The translations under genes and the position numbers were made by a program. The notes below the pieces were generated by a model, which searched no databases, had not been told where the DNA came from, and saw nothing but the letters and a program-made list of their open reading frames with translations. From Verrucomicrobiaceae bacterium (GTDB lineage: Bacteria; Verrucomicrobiota; Verrucomicrobiia; Verrucomicrobiales; Akkermansiaceae), in the NCBI GenBank assembly GCA_027485615.1, contig JAIXQS010000017.1, positions 29,519 to 93,518 on the forward strand: DNA of 64,000 nt, written 5' to 3'. Numbering within the stretch: the first letter of the stretch is position 1; the number at the start of each line of letters is the position of its first letter. This document shows positions 9,712 through 19,633 of this stretch, piece after piece.

Positions 9712-10430
9712 TTCTCCGAGGTTGCCGGAGGTTTCGCTTTGGCCGGCAGGCGCTTCTTGCCGTGGATCACCTCCCCGCGGAACGGGGCAAACTCTTCCTC
9801 TTCACGCGCGTCCGCGATCATGTGAACGATCTCGATGCCGGCCCGCTCAATCCGGCCAACCAACCTCCGCGATCTCCCTACAAAGTAGAGGTAGAAAACA
9901 TACATCGGCACCGCGACCGTAAGCCCGACCACGGAGGTGATCAGCGCCGTCATGACACCGGCAGCGATCTCAGTCGGTCCCGAAACCCCGCCCTGCTCAC
10001 TCACCCTTTGGAACGCGTCCACCATCCCCAGCATCGTCCCCAGCATCCCCACGAGGGGAGCCAGCAGCGCCACCGCCAGGATGCCGCGGATGTTCTTCTC
10101 GATCCTTGGCACTTCAAGCTGGCCCGCCTCCCGGATCACATCCATCAAATCCCGTCGCTCCAGATAGTAACGAAGCAAACCCGCATGCGCCACGCGCCCC
10201 ACCGGCCCCGGAGCGCGGGCCGCCTCATGCAGGGCCTCCGCAAACGCCCGCCGCCTCACATGAACCCCGAGCCCCACCAGCAGCGAACTCACATTGATCC
10301 TCGCCCGGTGGAAATAGAAAAGCCTTTCCACCACGCATACCGATCCGAAAAAACCCAACGCCAAAAGCACCCATACGAGCGGCCCCCCCTTTTCGATCAG
10401 TCCCGATACCTCCCACTGCGCCAAGATCAT
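9708..10430 (-). CDS. exbB: ExbB/TolQ/MotA proton-channel family protein
   Basis: GILAVALLAPLVGMLGTMLGMVDAFQ... and ITSVVGLTVAVPMYVFYLYFV typical of MotA/TolQ/ExbB. Confidence 0.88.
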   Translation of the reverse strand: MILAQWEVSGLIEKGGPLVWVLLALGFFGSVCVVERLFYFHRARINVSSLLVGLGVHVRRRAFAEALHEAARAPGPVGRVAHAGLLRYYLERRDLMDVIREAGQLEVPRIEKNIRGILAVALLAPLVGMLGTMLGMVDAFQRVSEQGGVSGPTEIAAGVMTALITSVVGLTVAVPMYVFYLYFVGRSRRLVGRIERAGIEIVHMIADAREEEEFAPFRGEVIHGKKRLPAKAKPPATSEK

Positions 10431-10503
10431 CCTGTCAGCAACTTACCTCCCACCGCCCGTCCGTATCAATCCCGAAAATGCATCCCAAAAATGCGCGGGA
10501 AAC

Positions 10504-11115
10504 TCAGTTCCCCTCCTTGAGCTTGTGAAAAAAGCCGCAAATCAGGCTGATGCGCTCGCCCGGAGAAACGGTCTCAAGAAGTTTCTGGCGGAGATCCGGC
10601 TCATGCACCATCTGCTGTGCGACGAGATCCGCCATCAGGCCGGGGTCATTGGCCTGGTCAAGCAGGGCGGAGACTCCCGCGCGCACCTCCTCCGGAAGAT
10701 GGGCGATCCCATCCTCGACCGTACCCCTCAGGGTTTTCATGGCAGCCTCGCCTTTCCTGCCCTCCAAAGGCTCCGATAGCAACGGCTCGATGAGGGCACA
10801 GGGAAAGGGCGAGTCGTCAAGCCACTCGGTGAAACGCACCCGGATCACCCCATGCAGCAGCAGTTCCGAAGTTCCGTCATCCCTCTCCCGGGACGCGCGG
10901 ATCAAACCTGCAGTGCCCACGGGCGAGATGGTTTCATTTTCCCCATCGTCACGCACGCGTCCGACGGCGAACACACAATCCCCGGCCAGTGCCTCTGCGA
11001 GCATCAGTCGGTAGCGTTCCTCAAATATGAAAAGCGGCAGGCCGCCCTGCGGGAAAAGGGTGCAATCGGGCAGCAGCATCACGCCACATTTCTGGGGAAG
11101 GTTCAAACCAGTCAT
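10504..11115 (-). CDS. LON peptidase substrate-binding-domain protein
   Basis: MLLPDCTLFPQGGLPLFIFEERYRLMLAEALAGDCVFAVGRV is a Lon N-terminal (LAN) signature. Confidence 0.85.
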   Translation of the reverse strand: MTGLNLPQKCGVMLLPDCTLFPQGGLPLFIFEERYRLMLAEALAGDCVFAVGRVRDDGENETISPVGTAGLIRASRERDDGTSELLLHGVIRVRFTEWLDDSPFPCALIEPLLSEPLEGRKGEAAMKTLRGTVEDGIAHLPEEVRAGVSALLDQANDPGLMADLVAQQMVHEPDLRQKLLETVSPGERISLICGFFHKLKEGN

Positions 11116-11311
11116 CGCGTTGAGACTCGCACCGCCCCGGCCAGTTCGCAACCGCCAAGCTCACTCCCGCTCCGGCACGGGGATTTTAGCGCCGATCTCG
11201 GAGGTTTTCTGGAGGATCATACCTTCCATGGGGCGCGCGGTTTCCGAACGGACTTGTGCATCCTCCGGACTGACACTTGTCACCCGACGCCATCCGCTGC
11301 TAGATATTACG

Positions 11312-12157
11312 ATGCTTCGCGCCGTGTTCGCTCTTTCTCTGCCTGTCTTGGCTCTCTCTGCCTGCCGTCCCGCGGCTCCGCTTGATGCCATTCGGAGACA
11401 AGCCCCTCCCGCACCACCAGCCCATCCCGCCGTGGCTGCCGTCTTGGCTCCGCCAAATCCCCAGGCTCCCTTCTACCCGGTCAAGGCTCCGGCACTCACC
11501 CGGGTCTTGGTTCGAGGCATTCATTTCGAAGGCGCGTCCTTCGATGCCCGCAGCCACCGCCTGCTGGTCATCGACCAGCCAAACGGGCCTGCTTCCATGT
11601 TCGACACATCTCAGGAAGTGGCCCGTCAATATGATGCCCTGCTCGCTCTGAACGCTGGTTTTTTCACCCCTGATGGCGATCCCCTCGGACTCGTCATCTC
11701 CAAGGGTAAACGTGCGGGCACATGGAACTCAGCCTCTTCGCTCGGTTCCGGCATCTTCTCGGAGAGCGCCACGGGCAAGCTTTCCATCACCCGGCGAGGC
11801 TCTCCCACCGCCTTCTTGGATGCCCGCGAACTCATCCAGGCCGGGCCACTGCTCGTGGAAAACGGCGGAGCCGTCGGGGGGCTTGATTCGGGAAAATCGG
11901 CTGTCCGCTCCATTCTCATGACCGATGGAGGAACACGCTGGTGGATCGGAAGAACCTCCCTTTGCTCTCTCTCCGCCCTTGGCGAAGCACTTGCCTCGGT
12001 CTCCCCCACCTCTTGGCCAATCCGCCACGCGCTGAACCTCGACGGCGGGCGCTCCACGGATCTTTTCGTATCCACGAAAATCCCAGGCGGCCCCTTTGAG
12101 CGGCGCGGGATCCTCAACCGACCGGTTCGAAATTTCCTGATCCTCAATCCGAGATGA
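11312..12157 (+). CDS. Phosphodiester glycosidase (NAGPA-domain) family secreted protein
   Basis: Signal/lipoprotein-like N-terminus; LLALNAGFFTPDGDPLGLVISKGKRAG and HALNLDGGRSTDLF. Start moved to the internal ATG at 11312. Confidence 0.8.
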   Translation: MLRAVFALSLPVLALSACRPAAPLDAIRRQAPPAPPAHPAVAAVLAPPNPQAPFYPVKAPALTRVLVRGIHFEGASFDARSHRLLVIDQPNGPASMFDTSQEVARQYDALLALNAGFFTPDGDPLGLVISKGKRAGTWNSASSLGSGIFSESATGKLSITRRGSPTAFLDARELIQAGPLLVENGGAVGGLDSGKSAVRSILMTDGGTRWWIGRTSLCSLSALGEALASVSPTSWPIRHALNLDGGRSTDLFVSTKIPGGPFERRGILNRPVRNFLILNPR

Positions 12158-12266
12158 GGTGAATGACCCGGTGACAAATCCGTCACGGAAACGTGTTCTC
12201 GACAAAGGGCCACGAATGGGCGATATCTAACCAGTCAGAAATTCTTCCCCCGAGCGCCAACCAGCC

Positions 12267-12593
12267 ATGATCAAACCCATCTTAACCGGATGCGCCGCAT
12301 CCGTCCTGCTGGCTTCCTGCGGAGCCGTGGATGCCGTAAGGAGCAGCACCGCCAAGGCCACCGCCGGAATCAGCCAATTCTCCATAGCCGACCTTCGTCC
12401 CTCGAAGATCAATGTCGTCGAAGTCCGCGAAAAGGATCTGAAGGAAATGCCTCTCGGCAAAGACCGCGCCCTGGCCTTCGAGCGAAAGAAATCCTTCTGG
12501 TCTTTCATTCCCGTGGACTTCAAAGAACCCGCCCTCCCTGAGATCGAGGAAGGTGATCCGGACGGCGGACTGCTGCCTCCCAAGCCGCTCTGA
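12267..12593 (+). CDS. Hypothetical lipoprotein
   Basis: MIKPILTGCAASVLLASCGAVD signal/lipobox-like start. Confidence 0.6.
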   Translation: MIKPILTGCAASVLLASCGAVDAVRSSTAKATAGISQFSIADLRPSKINVVEVREKDLKEMPLGKDRALAFERKKSFWSFIPVDFKEPALPEIEEGDPDGGLLPPKPL

Positions 12594-12829
12594 AACCGGC
12601 CGACCACCTAACAGGCTGCCCCCCGCCAATCATTTTCCTGAGATCCACGCCCAGGCGGTTCGCCAGGAAAAAGACTGGTTCCACCACTTGCTGCGGTAGG
12701 TCGCCGCTCACCGAATAACGGAACTCCCATCCCGGCATTGGCTCGCGTCGAGCGACCACTCTTGGTTTGGCGAGACCGGTAACGATTCGCGATTTGCGGG
12801 CCGGTGACCGCCCCGAAACCCCGTCCCTC

Positions 12830-13291
12830 CTAAAACCCGATCAGCGTGACCAACTCCTGGTCGCTGAAGCGATCCAGATGATCGGCGGCAGCCGCAAGCA
12901 TCTCTTCCTCAGCGACAGCTTCGATCTCGACCCACTGATCCTCGTCATCGCTGACACCCGCGACGGCAGGAGAACGATTTCCCACCCCGGCGGGGTTCAG
13001 CAAAAGGAACACGGCCAACGCACCGCAGGCGGCGAGGGCAACCCACGGGGAAAAAGTGAGAGCTTTGGGCCACCAGGGATCGGCCTCGGGAAGCAGTTTC
13101 ACCGCGCGCAATGTCTTGTCCGCGAAACGCCCGCCCGCCTTCTTAGGCGCGGCTTTTCCAAGAAGCTCCCATGTGGCATCTTTTTCCCCCTGGTCTTTCT
13201 GCTCGCTCATTTTCATTGTCCTACATCTCCTGAAACACCCGATCCGCCCGAAAGTTTCGCAGAAATCCCTTCTCCTTGTCGCCCGGCCCAT
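12830..13291 (-). CDS. Hypothetical membrane protein
   Basis: One TM (ALAACGALAVFLLLNPAG), acidic C-terminus. Confidence 0.5.
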   Translation of the reverse strand: MGRATRRRDFCETFGRIGCFRRCRTMKMSEQKDQGEKDATWELLGKAAPKKAGGRFADKTLRAVKLLPEADPWWPKALTFSPWVALAACGALAVFLLLNPAGVGNRSPAVAGVSDDEDQWVEIEAVAEEEMLAAAADHLDRFSDQELVTLIGF

Positions 13292-13369
13292 CGGAAAGCG
13301 CTTGGTCCGCAGATACGACGTCCTCCAAGCTCCATTTTCCTTGAAGTTTGAAATTCAAAATTTGAAATT

Positions 13370-14137
13370 TTACACCCCGCGCCGGTCACCCCAGAGCCTG
13401 ACGTGCAGGCGGTCGGAAAAACGCACCCCGAGATCCCGGCACCGCTCTGCCAGCCAAGCCGCCGTGCTGTCCAAAGCCTCCACCGTCCTCCCCTCCGGCA
13501 TCAGGATCACCCGGTTTCCCGGAATCCCGGCCCTCTCCATCAGCGACCGGATCTCCGTGATATCCCGCTCATCCCTCACCACGAACTTGAACCACGCCTT
13601 GCCCGTCGCCGCCAGCCCGGCGAGCACCGTGGGTTTCAGCCGCAGTTCCTCGCCCATCCCGCTGTTGGCCAGCTTCGGGGAAACGTTTATCTGTCCGATC
13701 AGCCCGAGAAACCCAGCCCCCGGCATTTTCGTGCCGTTCGTCTCCACCTCGAAAAACCATTCCTCCCCGTCCTCGCTCAGAGCCGCCATCAATTCCACCA
13801 GCTCCGCCTCGTGCAAAAGCGGTTCCCCACCTGTCAACACCACCCTCCGGCGACAGAATCCCCTGACGATTTCCGCGACTTCGTTCGGAGACATCTCGAT
13901 GATCACATCCTCCTTACGGTGCTTCGCATAACCTTGGATCGCATCCTTCTCATGCTTCCAAGGCGTCCCCTCGAAATTCCATGTGTGATCCGTGTCGCAC
14001 CAGACGCAGTGCAGGTTGCATAGCGACAGCCTCACGAACACCGCGGGCTCACCCATGGATACTCCCTCACCCTGCAAGGTGTGGAAAATTTCTGCCCCGT
14101 CCCCCAGCCGCGCCAACTTCATGCCGCGAATCCTCAA
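13370..14137 (-). CDS. queE: 7-carboxy-7-deazaguanine synthase (radical SAM)
   Basis: FHTLQGEGVSMGEPAVFVRLSLCNLHCVWCDTDHTW (CxxxCxxC-type radical SAM), VVLTGGEPLLHE. Confidence 0.9.
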   Translation of the reverse strand: MRIRGMKLARLGDGAEIFHTLQGEGVSMGEPAVFVRLSLCNLHCVWCDTDHTWNFEGTPWKHEKDAIQGYAKHRKEDVIIEMSPNEVAEIVRGFCRRRVVLTGGEPLLHEAELVELMAALSEDGEEWFFEVETNGTKMPGAGFLGLIGQINVSPKLANSGMGEELRLKPTVLAGLAATGKAWFKFVVRDERDITEIRSLMERAGIPGNRVILMPEGRTVEALDSTAAWLAERCRDLGVRFSDRLHVRLWGDRRGV

Positions 14138-14202
14138 CCCTCTTCGTGGGTGTTTAAAGTTTAGAGTTTCATGTTTTCCCGTGTTTCTGCCAACCTGATC
14201 CC

Positions 14203-15813
14203 ATGGGATTGCACGCGCTCGGAGACTCGGCCTGGCTGTTCAAGGCCGGCGGCTCGTTTCCGGAAAAGAAGCTGGAGCTGATCCTCCGTCTGCGGCGGAT
14301 TCTGAACCAGAATCCCATCCCAGAGATCGTCGATATCGTATCTTCCTTCGACGCCATCGCGGTGCATTTCAATCCCGCCGACGGCCAGAGGGTGCTCGAC
14401 CACTTAACCTCACTCCACCTTGATGAAGGCGATGAGAGGAAACCCTTTCAAGGCCGCAGCGTCTCCATCCCCGTGGCCTACGGCGGTGATTACGGCCCTG
14501 ACCTGCAGGCTCTAGCGGATACCAAAAAACTCAACGTAACTCAAGTCATCGAACTCCACCGCAACACGGAATACACCGTCGCCGCGATCGGATTTTCGCC
14601 CGGTTTCCCCTACCTCCAGGGTTTGTCGCCGCAGCTCCATCTGCCGCGCCTTTCCAGCCCGCACAAAGTGGCGGCGGGTTCGGTGGCAATTGCCGGTGGA
14701 CAGGCTGGCATCTATCCCTTCGCCTCGCAGGGCGGGTGGCATGTGATCGGTCGCACGAGTCTGAAACTTTTCGATCCCCATCGCGAGCCTCCGGCTCTCC
14801 TGCAACCGGGCGACAAGGTGCGCTTCGCGGAAGTGGAAACGCTGCAAGAAGCCGAAACCCTGCCTCCAGAACCCGCAGATCTGACCGATGGCATCCGTGT
14901 AGTCGAGCCGGGTGCTCTCAGTTCCATCCAGGATCACGGCAGGTGGGGTCGCCAGCACTTCGGTGTCTCGCCCGGTGGAGCCGCCGATCCGGTGCTGGCA
15001 TCCATCGCCAACCGCCTCGTCGGCAATCCTGACCATGCCGCGGTCATCGAATGCACCATGACCGGCCCCGTTCTGGAGTTTGACAGCGATGCCCGCGTGG
15101 CATGGGTCGGTTGGGCCGATGAGCCCTCCGGCAAACTCCGCGAAATCAAGGCGGGCGAACGCATCGATCTCCGAGGCCGCATGTGCCATCTGCGCGGCTA
15201 TGTCGCCGTGGCGGGTGGCATCGATGTTCCGCAGGTGCTCGGCAGCCGCGCCACCGACCTGCGGGCGGTTCTCGGAGGCCATCACGGACGCGCCCTGCAA
15301 GCCGGTGATGTCCTGCCCATTGGCACGGCGAGCACCGCTCCTGTTTCCAAAAAATGGCACGTCTCCTGGCCCCACCCGGATGGACGCGTGATCGAACTCC
15401 GCTACCTCCGTGGGATGCAGGCGGATTGGTTCACCGGGGAAACCCTCTGCTTTTTCTCCGAAAAACTCTACGAAATCAGCCCGACCTTCGACCGCACGGG
15501 CACACGCTTCAAAGGGCGCCATCTCAAGCTCAAGGAACCCCGTGAAATGGTTTCCCAGCCGGTGGTCTTCGGCTCCGTGCAGGTTCCCCCGGATGGCCAG
15601 CCCATCGTCCTGATGAGCGAGCGCCAGACCATCGGCGGTTACCCGCAGATCGGCCACGTCATCTCGGCGGACATCCCAAAGCTCGCCCGCGCCTGGCCGG
15701 GGACGCAGGTGCGTTTCCGCGAAGTCGACCTGGACGAAGCCCGGCACGCATGGAACGAACTGCAGCGCGAACTCGGCCTTCTCAATACCGGCCTGATGAT
15801 GAAACTCACCTGA
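14203..15813 (+). CDS. pxpBC: Fused 5-oxoprolinase subunits B and C (biotin-dependent carboxyltransferase family)
   Basis: N-half KipI-like (GFSPGFPYLQGL...LPRLSSPHKVAAGSVAIAGGQAGIYP); C-half KipA-like (GRWGRQHFGVSPGGAADP). Confidence 0.88.
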   Translation: MGLHALGDSAWLFKAGGSFPEKKLELILRLRRILNQNPIPEIVDIVSSFDAIAVHFNPADGQRVLDHLTSLHLDEGDERKPFQGRSVSIPVAYGGDYGPDLQALADTKKLNVTQVIELHRNTEYTVAAIGFSPGFPYLQGLSPQLHLPRLSSPHKVAAGSVAIAGGQAGIYPFASQGGWHVIGRTSLKLFDPHREPPALLQPGDKVRFAEVETLQEAETLPPEPADLTDGIRVVEPGALSSIQDHGRWGRQHFGVSPGGAADPVLASIANRLVGNPDHAAVIECTMTGPVLEFDSDARVAWVGWADEPSGKLREIKAGERIDLRGRMCHLRGYVAVAGGIDVPQVLGSRATDLRAVLGGHHGRALQAGDVLPIGTASTAPVSKKWHVSWPHPDGRVIELRYLRGMQADWFTGETLCFFSEKLYEISPTFDRTGTRFKGRHLKLKEPREMVSQPVVFGSVQVPPDGQPIVLMSERQTIGGYPQIGHVISADIPKLARAWPGTQVRFREVDLDEARHAWNELQRELGLLNTGLMMKLT

Positions 15814-16541
15814 TGCAAACCATCGACCTCAATGCGGATCTCGGCGAAGGCGGCGCACACGATGAGGCACTGATGGCACTGGCCAGCTCGGCCAACATCG
15901 CCTGCGGCGGACATGCCGGTGACGGGGAAAGCATCCGGCGCGCGGTCGAATTCGCCATGCGGGCGCAGGTCGCCATAGGTGCCCATCCCGGTTACGAAGA
16001 TCCGGAGAATTTCGGCAGGAAGCCCATACTTCTATCCGCTGGAGAAATCCGCAGTCTCATCCTGCGCCAGCTCGAGCGCATGTTGCGTATCCATCCAGGG
16101 CTTCACCACGTCAAGCCGCACGGAGCCCTCTACAACCAGTCCAACCAAGACTCCGCCATGGCGAAAGCCTTGGTCGCCGCCATCGCCGAGGTGCAGCCGG
16201 ACACAATACTCTATTGCCCGCCCCAAGGCGAACTCATCAAAGCCGCCGCCGAAGTCAAGCTAGCCACCTGCGCGGAAGGTTTCATCGACCGCCGCTACCA
16301 GGATGACGGCAACCTTTGCCCACGTTCGGATCCCCGTGCGATGATCGAAGACGTCAACAAAGCGGTGTTACAAGCCTTCAAAATCGCCAATCAACAGGTG
16401 GTCAATACCCTCTCCGGAACCACCATCCTAATGAAAGCGAGAACCCTATGCATCCATGGCGACAGCCCCAACGCCCTGATCACACTCAAGCTCACCCGCG
16501 CATTTCTGGAAAGGGCAGGCATCGAGATCATAGCACCCTGA
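15813..16541 (+). CDS. pxpA: 5-oxoprolinase subunit A (LamB/YcsF family)
   Basis: MQTIDLNADLGEGGAHDEALMALASSANIACGGHAGD; ATG overlaps the pxpBC stop (TGATG). Confidence 0.92.
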   Translation: MQTIDLNADLGEGGAHDEALMALASSANIACGGHAGDGESIRRAVEFAMRAQVAIGAHPGYEDPENFGRKPILLSAGEIRSLILRQLERMLRIHPGLHHVKPHGALYNQSNQDSAMAKALVAAIAEVQPDTILYCPPQGELIKAAAEVKLATCAEGFIDRRYQDDGNLCPRSDPRAMIEDVNKAVLQAFKIANQQVVNTLSGTTILMKARTLCIHGDSPNALITLKLTRAFLERAGIEIIAP

Positions 16542-16871
16542 GTTTTTCCCCATGCCGCTTGCATGGTTCGCTCCTATCCGCGCGCACCGACTTTCATCCG
16601 TGGCCATCCCATCATCCGGACGGTTTTTCTCACCGGTGCAGGAACCCCGCCGGGAGAACCGGCCCCTGGCGAAATCAATGTTCCCGCAACCTCATCCCAC
16701 GAAACCCCTCACGGCGGCGCGCTTCGAGTGGAATCCGCGTTATTCTTCGGCGAGGCTGCGGCCTCAGCTGCGCAGCGTCCGGCGGGATGTGAAATTCCGT
16801 TTCATTGCCAACAGGGTGCGCGGCGCCGTAACACAGGCGCGGCCGGCATCTCGTCTGCGGCTCAGGGGCAA

Positions 16872-18266
16872 CTACCTGTCATCACCAAGGCGGGTCGGCT
16901 CACCGGCTTTCGGGTAGAGGTTGAATTCGATGCGCTTGAATGCGTCTTTCCGGAACCTGGCGGTGCCGAAGTTCTGGCTGAATCCGATGAGCGCGTTTTC
17001 CTCCACCCCGTCGAGACGGAAAACCATGCGCGAACCGTCCGCAAGCGTCGCGCGGACATCGGCGGCGTAGAGTTTCGCCTCCTCCATGGAATCACTGGAG
17101 AGGGAGATGTTCTTGAGCCGCGCGACAGGGAATTTCACCTCGGCGAAAGGGGTCTTGAGGGTGATTTCCTCGCCCACGATGCCCAGCACCTCGCCCTCGA
17201 TCGTATCGCCGTTGCGGAGCAGCATGCGGCCCTCGGGGATTTTCTCCTCAACGGGTTTTACCACCTCCCCGAAGCCGTCGCCCAACTGGAACCCGCCGCC
17301 GAAACCGCCCTGGAACCGCCCTCTCCGGTTCGGCACATTCTCCAGGTAACCGTCCCAACCGGAAACCTCGATATCGGAGATACGCAGCGGCGAATTGTCC
17401 TGCGCGATGATGTGAAAGCCTTTTCCCAGGCTGTCGCGATCCATCGCATCATCCTGCCAGGCATCGATGACCTGATCGTCCACACAGAGCGCGATCTTGC
17501 CACTCTTGAGGCTGACCTTGATCTCGATGCGCGCCTTTTCGTTTTCCCTGAGCACGCCTGCATTCGTCGAATTCCCGAGCCAATTGTTCGTCCCTGCCTT
17601 TTTCAAGTGAACCGCGTTGCCTTGAAAAGCCATTTCATAACCCGACCGCGGATCGGAGGGGCTGGTGATGTCCTTTGAGAAAAACACAATCTTGGGGCGG
17701 AAGGCTCCGCGCCAAGCCGCCTCGAACGAGATCACGCATTCGTCCGGGAAATCGACCTCGCGGGCGATGCCGCCGGGAGCCTCGGAGTGCAGGCTGCCGC
17801 CCCGGAAACGCCAACCGTCTTCACCGTCGCGGTGCGTCCATTCCTCGATGCTGTTCGGGCCGCGGTAGTGGATATCGGCGATACTGGAAATCTTGGCCGA
17901 TTTCACGTTCAAACGCCTCAGGACGAGCTCCTCGGAATACCAGGTCGAGAGCCGGATTTCCGTATCCGTGATGCCCGCGAGCTGACCCCGGATCGTGTCG
18001 CCGTTGGTCATGCCGATGATCGCCTCGTGCCCGGCGACCGGGCGGTCGGCAGGGGGCCGCCCCGCGGGAAGTTCCAGATCGATCACGTATCCCAGGTCGA
18101 ACTCGGCGGGATCCTTGAGCAATCGGGATTTCCAGGAAAGCTTCTTGCCGGTCAGGCCCAGCAGATCGCCGGTCAGCTTGTCGCCGTTGGAGAAACGAAC
18201 CACGGATTCATCCTGCTGGGCAAGGCAGGGGAACATCATCGCGAGAAAAAGGGCTGCGGTTTTCAT
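16872..18266 (-). CDS. Secreted protein with repeated 'NGD..G.l' modules, paralogue 1 of 3
   Basis: Signal peptide; VRFSNGDKLTGDLLGL, GMTNGDTIRGQLAGI, LLRNGDTIEGEVLGI. Confidence 0.75.
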   Translation of the reverse strand: MKTAALFLAMMFPCLAQQDESVVRFSNGDKLTGDLLGLTGKKLSWKSRLLKDPAEFDLGYVIDLELPAGRPPADRPVAGHEAIIGMTNGDTIRGQLAGITDTEIRLSTWYSEELVLRRLNVKSAKISSIADIHYRGPNSIEEWTHRDGEDGWRFRGGSLHSEAPGGIAREVDFPDECVISFEAAWRGAFRPKIVFFSKDITSPSDPRSGYEMAFQGNAVHLKKAGTNNWLGNSTNAGVLRENEKARIEIKVSLKSGKIALCVDDQVIDAWQDDAMDRDSLGKGFHIIAQDNSPLRISDIEVSGWDGYLENVPNRRGRFQGGFGGGFQLGDGFGEVVKPVEEKIPEGRMLLRNGDTIEGEVLGIVGEEITLKTPFAEVKFPVARLKNISLSSDSMEEAKLYAADVRATLADGSRMVFRLDGVEENALIGFSQNFGTARFRKDAFKRIEFNLYPKAGEPTRLGDDR

Positions 18267-19633
18267 CGGTCGTTCACGGGTTTCGCCTTGGTCACGGGTT
18301 TCGCCTTGGTTATCCGGATGCGCTCAAGGGAGGCAATTCCCCCGCGCCCAAATTCGAGCGGGCCGAGCAGGGGATGTTCAACCTTCAGGGAATCGCCCTC
18401 AAGGACGCAGGAGGAGACTCGCATCGAACCCTGCCCACGCAAGCCCAGGATCAGGCCGCCGGCGTTTCCGGATTTGGAAGGCTTGCCCTGTCCGCCGAGG
18501 AACAAGGTGGAAACCTCCTCTTCGGGAAGTTCCAGGGGTTCTTTCTGGAAATCGCTTTTGAAAACATACACCGTTGAAGCACCGTTCGCGCGTATTCCCT
18601 CCAGCTTTCCGCCGAACCTCTCGCCGTATCGCCCGATCAGGGAATCAGCCTTGCCGTTACCCCGCTCCTCGCTCCGGTGCCTGTCACCGCGGTCGTCCCA
18701 ATCGAGGATCGTTATATTTCGAACGTTTTGCCCGCTATCGCGCGAGGCGTTACTGACGATGGAAACGCAGGCTCCGCCCGGTATGGGCTCGAGCGGATCC
18801 GTGTAGCGCCCTTCGAGTTCCCCATCGATATGCAGTTCAAGCAGACCCCTCGTCCGATCCACCCGGATTTCCACTTCCATGCTCCGTTTCGCAATCTGAT
18901 CCGGGCTTCTCGCCAGCAGCATGACCGGGGTTCTCATGCGATCCTTGGATTCCCGGAAAACGCCGAATCCCAAGCCGCTGATCTCGGCGACGTATCTGTC
19001 GTGCATCGCTCCTTCAAGCACCGGCGGCTGGGCGAAGCAGAACTGGAAATTCGGATGGTTCTGCCATCCGAACGTGAACTTCAGGATGAATTTCCCCGGG
19101 AGGCCAACATCACGGGTGAGCGTCCCCTGCCCTGTCGCGAGAAAACGTCCGTTCTCATAATTCCAGGCCTGGGAACCGCTCTCGTCGCGTCTCCAGCCTT
19201 CCATGCCCTTCGGCCCCGAATAGACGACCCTTTTCGGAACGATTCCGAGTTGGAGCGAACTCACCGCATCGCGCGGGATGGCGAGGTTTCCGAGCACCGG
19301 GGATTCCGCGTTGATGAAGCCCGCATCCATCGAGGTGACCCTCACCGGAAGGGTATCGCCATTGGAAAGCTCTATCCTCTGATCGGGGATTTCGGGGCTC
19401 TTCCCGGCATTTCCGAAGGCGACCCGCTCGACCTGGTCGGCGCTCAGCAAGAGGGCTTTCTCCGAAATGGGAGAAATGAGCGTGATCGTACCGTCAACCG
19501 TCATTCCCGTGATCTCACCGGAAAGTTTTGCTTCGCCTTTCAGCGAAACATCGGCGGCCATCGCAGAGGAAGCCGACATGCAGAGGATCATTGCCGGGAG
19601 GCGCTGGAAACTAAAACTCTGCATCCCAGTCAT
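18263..19633 (-). CDS. Secreted 'NGD' module protein, paralogue 2 of 3
   Basis: ELSNGDTLPVRVTSM...LAIPRDAVSSLQLG...VVYSGPKGMEGWRR; overlaps neighbouring paralogues. Confidence 0.72.
   Translation of the reverse strand: MTGMQSFSFQRLPAMILCMSASSAMAADVSLKGEAKLSGEITGMTVDGTITLISPISEKALLLSADQVERVAFGNAGKSPEIPDQRIELSNGDTLPVRVTSMDAGFINAESPVLGNLAIPRDAVSSLQLGIVPKRVVYSGPKGMEGWRRDESGSQAWNYENGRFLATGQGTLTRDVGLPGKFILKFTFGWQNHPNFQFCFAQPPVLEGAMHDRYVAEISGLGFGVFRESKDRMRTPVMLLARSPDQIAKRSMEVEIRVDRTRGLLELHIDGELEGRYTDPLEPIPGGACVSIVSNASRDSGQNVRNITILDWDDRGDRHRSEERGNGKADSLIGRYGERFGGKLEGIRANGASTVYVFKSDFQKEPLELPEEEVSTLFLGGQGKPSKSGNAGGLILGLRGQGSMRVSSCVLEGDSLKVEHPLLGPLEFGRGGIASLERIRITKAKPVTKAKPVNDR

Noticed and set aside
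18268-18312. 18-bp tandem repeat (acgggtttcgccttggtc) at the end of paralogue 2
   Set aside because: Real but only two copies, adding a KAKPVT unit to the C-terminus; minor.
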